Part shown: one piece after another, positions 37,508 to 46,765 of the stretch
Layout: each line of letters begins with the position of its first letter
How positions within the stretch are numbered: position 1 is the first letter of the stretch
DNA from: Flammeovirga aprica JL-4
GTDB taxonomy: Bacteria; Bacteroidota; Bacteroidia; Cytophagales; Flammeovirgaceae
NCBI RefSeq assembly: GCF_012844305.1
Contig: NZ_JABANE010000005.1
Coordinates: 89,652-153,651, forward strand
Reading direction: 5' to 3'
Length of the DNA: 64,000 nt
The notes under the pieces: generated by a model
What the model saw: the letters and a program-made list of their open reading frames with translations, nothing else
Told to the model about the DNA's origin: nothing
Databases searched by the model: none
Program-made: the position numbers and the translations under genes

Positions 37508-39043
37508 TTACTTCTTAGGATAACCTGTGATACTTTGAATTTTTTTATACAATGGCTGTAATTGAGGGTATATTTTGAGGTAAACCTCTTTGTAAAGTTT
37601 TTGATAGATTTCTACTTCTTTCTCCTGAGGATAAAATGTCTTTTCAAATCGCGTCATTTCTTGAATAGCAGATTTCAAACTGTATCTGCCTAACCCAATA
37701 TACCCTAGCATAGCGGCGCCTAGTGATGAAGTTTCAAAAGTATGTGGCCGGTGAGTGGGAAGGTTGAAAATATTGGCTGTTAGTTGCATCGCTACATCAC
37801 TTTGAGAGCCTCCGCCAGAAACTCTTAATTCTGTAATTTTGTATCCAGTTTTCCTTTCTGTCTGTTGTGCTCCTTTCTTTAAGGCATAAGAAATCCCCTC
37901 TAAAATAGCTTTGTAAATATGAGCTTTGGTATGTACATCACCAAAACCAATAATACTGCCTTTGGCTTCCCTTCCCGGATTTTTAATGCTTGGCGACCAA
38001 AAAGGTTGCAATGTTAAACCCATAGATCCTGCCGGAATCTCTTTGATCATTTCCTCAAATAACGACTCTGGTGCAATATTCATTTCCTCTGCTTGTAATA
38101 CCTCCTGATGCCCGAATTCCTTTTTAAACCAGCTGACCATCCAAAAGCCTCTGTAAATCATGATTTCAGTGTTGTTGGTGTTTTTAATAGCACTGCTATA
38201 AGAAGGGAAAAAAGGAATGACTTCTTTGTAAGAAGGGATATTGGTAGAGATTGTAGCGGTAGTCCCAAAACTTAAACAGCCAATATTCGGAGTGTCAATT
38301 CCTGCACCTAGCATTTCACAGGCTTTATCTGAGGCTCCTGCAAATAGTGGAGTACCTTCAGGGATACCTGTTTGTAATGAGGCATCTTTGGTGATTTTGC
38401 CAATTAATTCAGATGGATTCACTAGCTCAGGCAGTTTCTCCATTTCAATCGAAAAAAGCCGATGCTTCTGATCTGTTGGTTTTGCCCATTGGTGCGTTTT
38501 ATGATCAAAGGGAACAAATCCCACCATATTGCCTGTAGATTCTTTGTAAAGACCTGTGAGTTTATAATGAAAGTATCCAGACAGGAAAAGATATTTGTAA
38601 GTGTTTTTCCATAGATCAGGCTGATTTTGCCGTATCCAATTCGATTCAGCTTCCAAAATAACATGTTCAACGATATCATAAATACCCAGGCCTTTCATTG
38701 CAAACTTTAAAAAAGGAGAGGGGAAGTTTTCCAATTGTGCTTTTCTCTGATCTAACCAAATGATAGCAGGTCTTAATGGCTTTCCATCTTCATCAACATT
38801 AATCACAGTCCCTCTCTGAGTGGTAATCACAACTCCATCTACTTTTATATTATTTTCGGATAAAAGTATTTTTACTGTAGTGCATGTGTTTTCCCAATAA
38901 TAATCAGGGTCCTGTTCTGCCCAACCCGGTTGTGGTGAGTGATAAGGAATGATAGGTGTTTTTTTTAGAGCGAAAATATTCCCTTTCTCATCAATCAAAG
39001 AAGCCCTTATAGATTGTGTGCCTGCGTCGATGGATAATATCAT
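37508..39043 (-). CDS. FGGY-family carbohydrate kinase
   Basis: The 511-residue protein phosphorylates a sugar or polyol with ATP. The N-terminal domain has SIDAGTQSIRASLIDEKGN (phosphate-1 loop), QPGWAEQDPDYYWENT and AIIWLDQRKA. The C-terminal domain has GASDKACEMLGAG, LSFGTTATIS, ILEGISYALKKG and LRVSGGGSQSDVAMQLTANI, with the FETSSLGAAMLG family signature. It resembles xylulokinase/glycerol kinase relatives, and the sugar is not resolved. It is on the minus strand 61 bases upstream of gldA, so the two may share a transcript. Confidence 0.88.
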   Translation of the reverse strand: MILSIDAGTQSIRASLIDEKGNIFALKKTPIIPYHSPQPGWAEQDPDYYWENTCTTVKILLSENNIKVDGVVITTQRGTVINVDEDGKPLRPAIIWLDQRKAQLENFPSPFLKFAMKGLGIYDIVEHVILEAESNWIRQNQPDLWKNTYKYLFLSGYFHYKLTGLYKESTGNMVGFVPFDHKTHQWAKPTDQKHRLFSIEMEKLPELVNPSELIGKITKDASLQTGIPEGTPLFAGASDKACEMLGAGIDTPNIGCLSFGTTATISTNIPSYKEVIPFFPSYSSAIKNTNNTEIMIYRGFWMVSWFKKEFGHQEVLQAEEMNIAPESLFEEMIKEIPAGSMGLTLQPFWSPSIKNPGREAKGSIIGFGDVHTKAHIYKAILEGISYALKKGAQQTERKTGYKITELRVSGGGSQSDVAMQLTANIFNLPTHRPHTFETSSLGAAMLGYIGLGRYSLKSAIQEMTRFEKTFYPQEKEVEIYQKLYKEVYLKIYPQLQPLYKKIQSITGYPKK

Positions 39044-39103
39044 GATGTTAGTTTTGTTTTGAATTGATGCTTATATTTCGGAAAAAAGTAATGATACTAT
39101 AAA

Positions 39104-39331
39104 ATGAGAAAAGGAACAAAAAGATATTATGGTCAGATGATTACTTCAAACAAAGAATCATTTGTAGGAAAAGAGCTGGATGTGATTATGAAAAATGGTC
39201 AAAGCTATCATGGTATCATTAAGGGAGCAAATGATACGGCACTTCAAATGAAAGATGGTTTAGATGGAAAACATGAATTACTCTTTTCTAATATCGATGA
39301 GATTATAGAAATTATACCTGCAAAATATTAA
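39104..39331 (+). CDS. 75-residue Sm/LSm-like small protein
   Basis: After a short basic N-terminus (MRKGTKRYYGQM), residues 20-72 alternate as in the Sm fold: FVGKELDVIMKNGQSYHGII, then KGANDTALQMKDGLDGKH and ELLFSNIDEIIEI. The pattern (strand, NGQ turn, strand with G, strand with DG, final strand with I-x-x-I) matches LSm/Hfq-type RNA-binding barrels, but this is resemblance only and I see no Hfq KH motif. It could be an RNA-binding protein or another small SH3-like barrel. The gene is divergent from the FGGY kinase. Confidence 0.6.
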   Translation: MRKGTKRYYGQMITSNKESFVGKELDVIMKNGQSYHGIIKGANDTALQMKDGLDGKHELLFSNIDEIIEIIPAKY

Positions 39332-39412
39332 TTCAATCGACCCTGTTTCTATTCCAATAGACTGACATTTATTGCTTTATCATAGAGCAATTTCAAAAAA
39401 ATATTACTAAAT

Positions 39413-39457
39413 TTTATAGTCGTTACTAATGCACAATGCGGAGGTGACGACTATAAA
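39413..39457 (+). promoter_or_regulatory. Perfect 11-bp hairpin between the Sm-like gene and gadB
   Basis: TTTATAGTCGT (39413-39423) and ACGACTATAAA (39447-39457) pair perfectly around a 23-base loop that contains GGAGGTG. The right arm is followed by T-rich sequence, so it may terminate the small gene. It could also be a leader element for gadB 49 bases downstream. Confidence 0.5.
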
Positions 39458-39505
39458 TTTTTAAAAACTACTCTATTTCTTCATCTTTTATAATCACATT
39501 TCATA

Positions 39506-40885
39506 ATGCTGAAAAAGAACAAAAAAAATAATGACCCGAATTCACTTCACAATGCAGTAAAATCAATTAGAAATCAAGTTCAAGTTCCAAAATATTCTCT
39601 GCCAGAAGAGCAAATGGAGCCTTCCCAAGCGTATAGTATCATCCATAATGAATTGATGCTTGATGGTAACGCAAGGCTCAATATGGCCACTTTTGTGACG
39701 ACATGGATGGAACCTGAAGCAGAAAAACTGATGGCAGAAACCTTTGATAAAAACATGATTGATAAGGATGAATACCCTCAGACTGCTGAAATTGAGGAGC
39801 GTTGTATCAATATTGTCTCAAAACTATTTCATGCTCCAGAAAATGGTAATGCTGTGGGATCCTCAGCCATTGGTTCAAGTGAGGCCGTAATGCTTGCAGG
39901 AATGGCTTTTAAGAAGAAATGGAAGGAGAGAAGAGAGAAGGCCGGACTTTCTACCGATAAACCTAATTTGGTGTTAGGGACTAATGTGCAGGTGGTGTGG
40001 GAAAAGTTCTGTAGATATTGGGATGTGGAGCCTAAGTATATCCCCATGAAAAAAGGAAAATATGTCATTACTGCTGATGAAGTGATTAATACTGTAGATG
40101 AGAATACAATTGGAGTAGTGGCTATTTTAGGAACCACTTTCACGGGTGAGTTTGAACCTATTGAAGAAATCCATGATGCGATGGTTGAAAATAATTCAAA
40201 GACAGGTTGGGAGACGCCATTGCATGTAGATGCGGCAAGTGGAGGTTTTGTAGCACCTTTTATTCACCCTGGTTTGAAATGGGATTTTCGATTGCCTTTA
40301 GTAAAGTCCATCAATGTATCTGGTCATAAATACGGATTAGTGTATCCAGGAATTGGCTGGGTGGTTTGGAGAGACGAATCAGACCTTCCTTCTGATTTGG
40401 TTTTTCATGTGAATTACTTAGGTGGAGATATGCCAACTTTTACCCTCAATTTTTCACGTCCAGGGAATCAAGTGATTGGCCAGTATTATAATTTTATACG
40501 ATTAGGAAAACAAGGGTACCGTCAGATAATGAAAGACCTTCAGTTTATTGCTATGAAAATTTCTGAGGCAGTAGAGAAACTAGGTTATTTTGAATTGTTG
40601 AGTGATGGGAGTACAATTCCCGTTTTTGCATTTAGCGTGAAAGAAGGATTAAACTTCTCAGTCTATGATATTTCAAGTAAGTTGAGAGAAAGGGGCTGGC
40701 TAGTGCCTGCGTATACAATGCCCGCTGATACGGAAGATGTTGCCGTATTAAGAATTGTAGTACGTGAAGGCTTTAATAGTGATATGGCCACAATGCTGAT
40801 CAGTGATATACAAAAAGCGGCAGAACACTTTATCGCAAGAGGTGATAGAGAAATGAAAACATCTGGTTCAAGTTTTTCGCATTAG
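39506..40885 (+). CDS. gadB: Glutamate decarboxylase
   Basis: The PLP enzyme converts glutamate to GABA and carbon dioxide, consuming a proton. The 459 residues are close to E. coli GadB (466). Signatures are LDGNARLNMATFVTTWMEPE, YPQTAEIEERC, SSAIGSSEAVMLAGMAFKKK, HVDAASGGFVAPF, and VSGHKYGLVYPGIGW, where Lys275 binds PLP. NYLGGDMPTFTLNFSRPGNQ is also diagnostic. No GadC-type glutamate/GABA antiporter is nearby; a small membrane protein gene follows 33 bases later. Confidence 0.95.
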   Translation: MLKKNKKNNDPNSLHNAVKSIRNQVQVPKYSLPEEQMEPSQAYSIIHNELMLDGNARLNMATFVTTWMEPEAEKLMAETFDKNMIDKDEYPQTAEIEERCINIVSKLFHAPENGNAVGSSAIGSSEAVMLAGMAFKKKWKERREKAGLSTDKPNLVLGTNVQVVWEKFCRYWDVEPKYIPMKKGKYVITADEVINTVDENTIGVVAILGTTFTGEFEPIEEIHDAMVENNSKTGWETPLHVDAASGGFVAPFIHPGLKWDFRLPLVKSINVSGHKYGLVYPGIGWVVWRDESDLPSDLVFHVNYLGGDMPTFTLNFSRPGNQVIGQYYNFIRLGKQGYRQIMKDLQFIAMKISEAVEKLGYFELLSDGSTIPVFAFSVKEGLNFSVYDISSKLRERGWLVPAYTMPADTEDVAVLRIVVREGFNSDMATMLISDIQKAAEHFIARGDREMKTSGSSFSH

Positions 40886-40918
40886 AATATGGTTTATTAA
40901 TTTCAAAAATACACACAT

Positions 40919-41557
40919 ATGCATTTACACATACATCCACTTACCTCCAGAAGGATGGTGTTGTGTACGTCTATATTATTCATGATAGGAGCATCTTGTT
41001 TTATCTATTCAAGTTTCTCCTATCTACTCCCAAACCCTGATGAATTTCTTTTAAATACCATCTTTTTTGTAGGGTCCATACCCTTTACATTTGCTGCTTT
41101 TTTCCAATTACTCAATGCTACAAATCAAGAAGGACAAGAGTGGAAATTATTCGCTTTTCGCCCCAAAAACAGAGGTTATATTGCAGGATTAACACAGTGG
41201 CTTGGTACGTTGCTGTTTAATATCAATACTTATGATGCAACGCGTACATTAGATTGGGAAGAGGAAGACTTATTGGTTTGGACACCCAATATGTTAGGCT
41301 CTATTTTATTCTTGATATCAGCATTTTACCTCCTGAAAGAAATCTCGTTTAGAATCAATTGGCAGGATAGAGAAAATCTGAGTGTTTGGATCAACATGTT
41401 AGGTTGTATCACGTTTATGATTTCAGCCCTCACTTCGGTGTACCTGCCAGATCCATTGCCAATACCTGTAATTCAGTTTGCATTAGTGAATACAGGTGTG
41501 GGAGCGATCTGTTTTTTTGTGGCTGCACTAATAGGTCTAACAAGATTGCCCAAATAA
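40919..41557 (+). CDS. YrhK-like multi-pass membrane protein
   Basis: The 212-residue protein has six likely membrane helices at about 12-32, 44-64, 88-105, 121-140, 152-173 and 184-207. The pattern of G-containing helices, such as WTPNMLGSILFLISAFYLLK and FALVNTGVGAICFFVAALIG, repeats three times as helix pairs, which recalls YrhK-domain proteins. It begins MHLHIHPLTSRR. It follows gadB by 33 bases, so it is probably co-transcribed and might move substrate or protons for the acid response. No transporter motif supports that, so the link is inference. Confidence 0.6.
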   Translation: MHLHIHPLTSRRMVLCTSILFMIGASCFIYSSFSYLLPNPDEFLLNTIFFVGSIPFTFAAFFQLLNATNQEGQEWKLFAFRPKNRGYIAGLTQWLGTLLFNINTYDATRTLDWEEEDLLVWTPNMLGSILFLISAFYLLKEISFRINWQDRENLSVWINMLGCITFMISALTSVYLPDPLPIPVIQFALVNTGVGAICFFVAALIGLTRLPK

Positions 41558-41564
41558 ACATGGT

Positions 41565-43427
41565 TTAATAAGTTTTAGAATAAACGGAAGAATTGCCAGC
41601 ATGATCAGTAATGACCATATGGAATTTCCCTTTAAGAGCTTTTTTGTCATCTAAAAGACGAGTTTGTATATAATCTTTCTTGGCGTCGTATTCTAATAAT
41701 ATAAACTCACCATTCAAAGTGGCTTTATAAGTTGCGACTCCAGAATCTTCATCCTCAATTTTAAATCTTAACTGATTGCTTTTCCATTTTTTTAATGGGA
41801 TAATTTTCGGAGGAATAGTTTCAGGCATTAATGTGAACTTACCTAATTTTGAAGTTCTAAAACTGATGGTGTTGCCTTTCCATTTTCCACCAACAAAGTG
41901 AGTTTTCCCTTTCTGATCAATTCTAAATACAAAGTTCTTTTTGCTGACAAGAGAAGAATCATTTACTTCATACTCAATAGAAGCACTTGCATGGAGAGGA
42001 GTGTAATAGTCATTGATTTTAAGGAGGTTTTGTTGCTCTTGAACCGTTAAGTAAAGAGTATCAAATAATGAACGTTCTCTAAATTCAATATTTAAATTTT
42101 TGCCAAAGTATTTCAGGGAAGTATTATGAGGTACCTGATATTTCAAATGTGTATCAAGTTTGGTTGAATCAACAGAACACATAAACGGTAAGCCGTCTCT
42201 TAAATCCCATAAGTAGTAGTTGATGTTTCCCTTATGATAAGCAGGCTGAACACTCTGATTCCAAAGCGGAAAATGTAACTGTAATGGTTTACCCTTTTCA
42301 GCAGGGAGTGCAACTTTCATAATATTCTCTTCAATACTGATAGAGTCAAATTTCTTACTTGCTCTAGGTGCTGGGTTATTGCCTCTGATACTGAATTTGG
42401 TGACAGTATGATTATCAAAACTATCCCAAAGTTCAATTCTTATATTTTTTCTTTCATTGGGGTCGATTTCAATAAACCCTGTGAGTGAGCTGTCAGGGTA
42501 AATAGGCAGGTGATTACTGTCAAATTTATATAAACGCTGATACCTTCTTTTAGTATCTAAAAATGCTTTATAATCGGTGAACGTATTGATATTGGCACTT
42601 TCATCAAAAGGAATTCTATTGATGATGTGCTCATAGATCATTTTGTCGTTTTCGTAGACTTGAATTTTATTGATGCCATATTTATTGTAAGTGCCATCGG
42701 CCCTATCATAAGTATCAATCTCAATACCTACTTTCCCCAACGCATTAAAAGAAGAAGCTTGATAATAACCCGGTTTACCAGTGACAGTTTTTAAAGCTGT
42801 AGAAAATTCACCTTCTACTCTGCTGTAAATTTCAAGAGGTCTTAATCGAACACTTCTTACAGTTGGCGGAATATTGTCCATTACTTCACTGAAACCAAAA
42901 TCAACGGGGTTTAGTGGTCTTTCTTCTTGGTCTCTGATTTCAAAATGAAGGTGTGGACCTGCAGAAGAACCAGTGTTTCCTGAATACCCAATGATATCAC
43001 CTTTTTTAATAACAAATAAGTTAGAAGGGAGATTTTCTAAATTGATCTCAAACGACTCTTTTTCATACTGCTTTTTGACAATATACTCTTCTAGCTCAGG
43101 AGCAAAGCGCTGTAAATGACCATATACAGTCCAATGTCCATTAGGGTGCATCATATACAATCCTCTTCCGTACCCGAAAGGTGAAACACGCATTCTGATA
43201 ATATACCCGTCTTCAGCCGCATAAACAGGTAATCCTTCTACACCTCTAGTTTTAATATCCAAACCTCCATGAAAGTGGGTTGTTCTCAATTCTCCCATTG
43301 ATCCAGCAAAGTAGTTTTGTTTACCTGGCTCGATAGGAAATAGGTAATCTGGAGTGATGGATGAATCTTGAGCAGAAGTGAGCAGTGAAATGCTCATAAA
43401 AAAGAAGAACAATTGTAATTGTCTCAT
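41565..43427 (-). CDS. M23-family metallopeptidase (LytM domain), exported
   Basis: The 620-residue protein has a signal peptide (about 1-20, ending LLTSAQ). The LytM domain lies at about 40-175: HFHGGLDIKTRG (His53 and Asp57 as zinc ligands), PVYAAEDGYI, YGHLQRF, IIGYSGNTGSSAGPHLHFEI (His159 and His161). This fold cuts peptidoglycan cross-links. After it come about 440 residues of beta-rich sequence of unknown role, ending with KLGKFTLMPETIPPKIIPLK and a FHMVITDHAGNSSVY Ig-like end. It is larger than most M23 enzymes. Confidence 0.87.
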   Translation of the reverse strand: MRQLQLFFFFMSISLLTSAQDSSITPDYLFPIEPGKQNYFAGSMGELRTTHFHGGLDIKTRGVEGLPVYAAEDGYIIRMRVSPFGYGRGLYMMHPNGHWTVYGHLQRFAPELEEYIVKKQYEKESFEINLENLPSNLFVIKKGDIIGYSGNTGSSAGPHLHFEIRDQEERPLNPVDFGFSEVMDNIPPTVRSVRLRPLEIYSRVEGEFSTALKTVTGKPGYYQASSFNALGKVGIEIDTYDRADGTYNKYGINKIQVYENDKMIYEHIINRIPFDESANINTFTDYKAFLDTKRRYQRLYKFDSNHLPIYPDSSLTGFIEIDPNERKNIRIELWDSFDNHTVTKFSIRGNNPAPRASKKFDSISIEENIMKVALPAEKGKPLQLHFPLWNQSVQPAYHKGNINYYLWDLRDGLPFMCSVDSTKLDTHLKYQVPHNTSLKYFGKNLNIEFRERSLFDTLYLTVQEQQNLLKINDYYTPLHASASIEYEVNDSSLVSKKNFVFRIDQKGKTHFVGGKWKGNTISFRTSKLGKFTLMPETIPPKIIPLKKWKSNQLRFKIEDEDSGVATYKATLNGEFILLEYDAKKDYIQTRLLDDKKALKGKFHMVITDHAGNSSVYSKTY

Positions 43428-43571
43428 GAGAAGTTTGATAAAAAATTAGGAGGTCAGCATGTGATAAGAGCTTAAAACGGAAGGGGAAATCAACTTGCCT
43501 TTGCCTTTTAAAAAACATGCTGAGTACAAAGTCAAAAATAAATTATAGTTAATTTTGAATTTGTACTTATA

Positions 43572-43613
43572 TAAAAAAAAGACCGATGCTACAGTAAATA
43601 TAACATCGGTCTT
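43572..43613 (-). terminator. Terminator of tonB
   Basis: AAGACCGATG (43579-43588) and CATCGGTCTT (43604-43613) form a perfect 10-bp stem. The A-run at 43572-43580 gives the T-run on the minus strand, just beyond the tonB stop. Confidence 0.85.
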
Positions 43614-43632
43614 TTAAAATCAAAGGGTTGGA

Positions 43633-44460
43633 TTAACCTAATTTGAATGAAATTGGTAATACCATTCTTTGTTTTACTGCACGTCCACGTTGCTTACCAG
43701 GCTTCCATTTAGGAGCTTTCTTCAATACGCGAACAGCTTCTTCGTCACAACCAGCACCAATACCACGAACTACTTTGATGTCCGTTAAAGTACCGTCTTT
43801 GTCAACGACGAACTGAATGTATACTTTACCTTCCACACCCATACGCTTAGCTTGCGAAGGGTATTTCATGTTTTTACCTACCCACTTGTAGAATTTGCCC
43901 ATACCGCCAGGGAAACCTGCTGGGTCCTCTACGATTTCGAAGATTTCTTCAACTGCTTCTTCCACTTCCTCTTCTTCTACTTCAGGAGCTTCTTCAATAA
44001 CAGTTTCTTCGTCAAATTCTTCTGGGATTTCGATTTCGATTTCGTCCTCGATTTCCTCTTCATCCGGCACCTCAACGATTACTGGAGCAGTAACTTTTGG
44101 TGGTGGAGGTGGTTGTTGTTGAGTAACAGGTACATCGATCATTTCTTCTTCAGCAAAATCAATTGAACCTAAGTCCATTAATGTTTGATCTTCATACGAA
44201 GGGAATTCCAATGCCACTAATACAAAAAGAAGTGATAATGAAAGACCAATTAAACCGAATAATGCAGAATATTTTGAAACGTCTACATCGTTATACTTTT
44301 TTACAAGAATACTTCCTTCTTGTCCTGATTTCTTTCCTGACAAAATATCAGACCCTGTTTTGTTGATCACAAAACGGAAAATCTGAATTAATGCTAGGAA
44401 AAAGACTACGAATAAGACAGCTGTCCATGTCGCGCCTAAAGATCCTAAGATATCTACCAT
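43633..44460 (-). CDS. TonB-type energy transducer with acidic linker
   Basis: The 275-residue protein has two membrane segments (about 12-32 and 66-86) rather than the single one of classical TonB. A short poly-proline stretch QQQPPPPPKV (115-123) is followed by a very acidic linker at about 133-180, where about two thirds of residues are Glu or Asp. The TonB C-terminal domain at about 190-275 has YPSQAKRMGVEGKVYIQFVV, then DGTLTDIKVVRGIGAGCDEE and APKWKPGKQRGRAVKQRMVL. It would energise outer-membrane transporters such as the SusC here. No exbB or exbD is next to it. Confidence 0.88.
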   Translation of the reverse strand: MVDILGSLGATWTAVLFVVFFLALIQIFRFVINKTGSDILSGKKSGQEGSILVKKYNDVDVSKYSALFGLIGLSLSLLFVLVALEFPSYEDQTLMDLGSIDFAEEEMIDVPVTQQQPPPPPKVTAPVIVEVPDEEEIEDEIEIEIPEEFDEETVIEEAPEVEEEEVEEAVEEIFEIVEDPAGFPGGMGKFYKWVGKNMKYPSQAKRMGVEGKVYIQFVVDKDGTLTDIKVVRGIGAGCDEEAVRVLKKAPKWKPGKQRGRAVKQRMVLPISFKLG

Positions 44461-44687
44461 CTGAATACGAATTTAATGCTGCGAATAATCCAAATCATAT
44501 TTTATTCAGCGCCCGAAATTACGACTAGATTCCGTTATTTACAAAAAGAAACTGTAAAAGACGGTTAAAATTTGTTTATACGTGTTTTGGAGCGCAAAAC
44601 AGAATATGTCACAAAATAATTATGTGAAATCTTATTATGGGTAAATTTAACTGTTTTAACAGTGTGTTGTAAGTTATTGACTAAATT

Positions 44688-45752
44688 TTAAGATTTCATG
44701 CCCTTTTTAAATGATTTTAGAAAGGAAATGAGATGCTCAAAATCATCATCTGTATGTGCAGGAAAATTGGCAATTCTAAAGGAATTGTTTTTCCATGGTC
44801 CATAACCGTTGCCAAGTAAAATGCCTTTTTCTAATGCCTCTTTTTTGATCTGTTCCAATTCTTCAGGATCACATTTTACACCAATCACCGTTTCGGATTG
44901 CAGTTGAGTATTATCAATTAGAGGTGTGAAGCCGAGTTTTATTAATTCCTTTTTCAGGTGGTTTCCTCTTTTTCGTAAGTGATCATGTACTTTTGATATA
45001 ACGGGACGGTTTTCCATCACTCTTTTCAAAAGATAAATATTCAATATGTTTGGCGTATGTGTCGTTTGAAGTTTCAGGCTATTATTATAGATAGAGTGAA
45101 GGGAATTATAATGAAAGTCTTCCTGCTTTATTTCTTTAATTGCTCTTGGAGAACAAACCATGACAGACAGTCCTGCAGGAAGCCCGAAACATTTCTGAAC
45201 AGAAGCATACCAAAAGTCAGCCGAAAGCCAATTGATATTCACGCCAGACATAGCACTAGTAGCATCTACAAAAATCAATGACTTAGGGAATCTGCTTCTC
45301 AGCTTCTGTATCGTTTTCGAATGTACTTTTGTAGTGTTAGAGGTTTCACAATTGGTCAGGCAGAAGATATTTTTCTGCCCCTTGTCCACTTTTATTTTGT
45401 TGATGCTTATTCTTTTTTGAGGAGAATAAGCATAGTGTGTTACAGACTTGTTGGTTTGCTCATTATAGTGAGCCCATTTTTTACCAAATGCACCATTATA
45501 TATATGTATAAAATTGGCATCAAAAGACTGACTGCTGATTTCCCAGCATTCTGTAGCACTGGAAGCAAAAAGTACTGTGTAGTTTTTAGGAATATTCAGT
45601 TTGTATTTTACAGCCTCCACACACGATTTCATCATCTCCATAAATTGTGGACTTCTATGGTTATACTCTATGAGTTGACTTTCTATTGCTTCCTGCATAA
45701 AGTCTTTTACAAGAGGTTCTATTTTACTAGGTCCTGGATAAAATGAAATCAT
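44688..45752 (-). CDS. Class V aminotransferase, phosphoserine aminotransferase-like
   Basis: The 354-residue protein is a class V PLP aminotransferase. It opens ISFYPGPSKIEPLVKDFMQE, has NHRSPQFMEMM, FASSATECWEI and NTTKVHSKTIQKLRSRF, then DATSAMSG (PLP Asp) and YASVQKCFGLPAG with the PLP Lys187. The layout matches SerC of Bacteroidota, which makes phosphoserine from phosphohydroxypyruvate. The partner gene serA is not in the window, so the symbol is left open. Alanine-glyoxylate type enzymes are the main alternative. Confidence 0.75.
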   Translation of the reverse strand: MISFYPGPSKIEPLVKDFMQEAIESQLIEYNHRSPQFMEMMKSCVEAVKYKLNIPKNYTVLFASSATECWEISSQSFDANFIHIYNGAFGKKWAHYNEQTNKSVTHYAYSPQKRISINKIKVDKGQKNIFCLTNCETSNTTKVHSKTIQKLRSRFPKSLIFVDATSAMSGVNINWLSADFWYASVQKCFGLPAGLSVMVCSPRAIKEIKQEDFHYNSLHSIYNNSLKLQTTHTPNILNIYLLKRVMENRPVISKVHDHLRKRGNHLKKELIKLGFTPLIDNTQLQSETVIGVKCDPEELEQIKKEALEKGILLGNGYGPWKNNSFRIANFPAHTDDDFEHLISFLKSFKKGMKS

Positions 45753-45891
45753 TCTTTTTCTTTTAAATTAAAACAAGTCGCAAAGATAACAGTTCAAAAA
45801 GAATATACATTCAAAGTGATTTGCAATTGAGCATAAGAAATCTGTAATTTAAATCACAATAGTAATCTACAAACAACGCTTTAATTTCGCT

Positions 45892-46716
45892 ATGGAAGTG
45901 CAATACTCAGAGATGAACCAGACAAAACACACAAAATCACAAGAGAAAAAATACCAGATGTTATATGTGGGTCTGTGTGCAATTTTTATTACAAACGCTA
46001 TAGTGGCCGAAATGGTAGGGCCAAAGATTTTTTCATTGGAAGCTTTTCTAGGAGTGGCACCTTTGCAATTGGAAGTACTGGAATCTTTTGTGTTGGATTT
46101 CAATCTAACGGCCGGTGTAGTGATTTGGCCCGTAGTTTTTATTACTACTGATATCATTAATGAGTATTACGGCAAAGATGGAGTAAAGAAAATATCATTT
46201 ATCACTGCGGCGCTGATCTCTTATGTCTTTTTTGTGATTCTAATGATTACTGATTTGCCTCCTGCACAATTCTGGCTGGATCTTAATAATGTAGACAGTC
46301 AGGGAAACCCCTTTAATATAGAAGAAGCATTTGATAAAATCTTCACTCAAGGTTTGGGTATCATTATAGGTTCATTAACTGCCTTTTTAATAGGTCAGTT
46401 CTTAGATGCTTATACTTTTCAATGGCTGAGAAGATTTACAGGAAGTAAACAAATATGGTTGCGAGCAACTGGTTCTACATTATTTTCTCAATTAGTAGAT
46501 AGTTTTGTAGTACTGGGAGTGGCTTTCTATATATTTGGAAACTGGTCTTTCGAGCAAGTAGTCGCAGTTGGGATTATCAATTATATTTATAAATTTGGAA
46601 TTGCTGTATTGATGACTCCTTTATTATATGTTGCACATTATATTATAGATGCATATCTTGGTAAAGATTACTCAGAGTTTGTGACGGATAGAGCATCCAA
46701 GACAAGTTTGTTCTAA
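45892..46716 (+). CDS. Queuosine precursor transporter (YhhQ/VUT family)
   Basis: The 274-residue membrane protein matches the YhhQ/VUT family: VGLCAIFITNAIVAEMVGPK in the first helix, then LTAGVVIWPVVFITTDIINE (the family's conserved D-x-x-x-E region) and YGKDGVKKISFITA. Later segments are QGLGIIIGSLTAFLIGQFLD and GSTLFSQLVDSFVVLGVAF. Known members import preQ0/preQ1 for queuosine-modified tRNA. I looked for a preQ1 riboswitch in the 140 bases upstream and saw none. The gene is divergent from the class V aminotransferase gene. Confidence 0.9.
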   Translation: MEVQYSEMNQTKHTKSQEKKYQMLYVGLCAIFITNAIVAEMVGPKIFSLEAFLGVAPLQLEVLESFVLDFNLTAGVVIWPVVFITTDIINEYYGKDGVKKISFITAALISYVFFVILMITDLPPAQFWLDLNNVDSQGNPFNIEEAFDKIFTQGLGIIIGSLTAFLIGQFLDAYTFQWLRRFTGSKQIWLRATGSTLFSQLVDSFVVLGVAFYIFGNWSFEQVVAVGIINYIYKFGIAVLMTPLLYVAHYIIDAYLGKDYSEFVTDRASKTSLF

Positions 46717-46765
46717 AATCAGATTGAAATAGATTTTTATTACTTAGAATACCCTTAATATTATC

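Noticed and set aside
43852..44166. Two overlapping plus-strand open frames opposite the tonB gene
   Set aside because: They are the complement of the Glu/Asp-rich linker, giving low-complexity Phe/Asp or Ser/Thr runs with no start signals.
44609..44627. TCACA and TGTGA palindrome upstream of tonB, like a CRP-type site
   Set aside because: The half-sites face the wrong way (TCACA...TGTGA rather than TGTGA...TCACA), and a 5-bp match of this kind is expected by chance in AT-rich DNA.
45753..45891. A preQ1 riboswitch before the queuosine precursor transporter
   Set aside because: No preQ1-type stem with the A-rich tail pairing could be found in these 140 bases.
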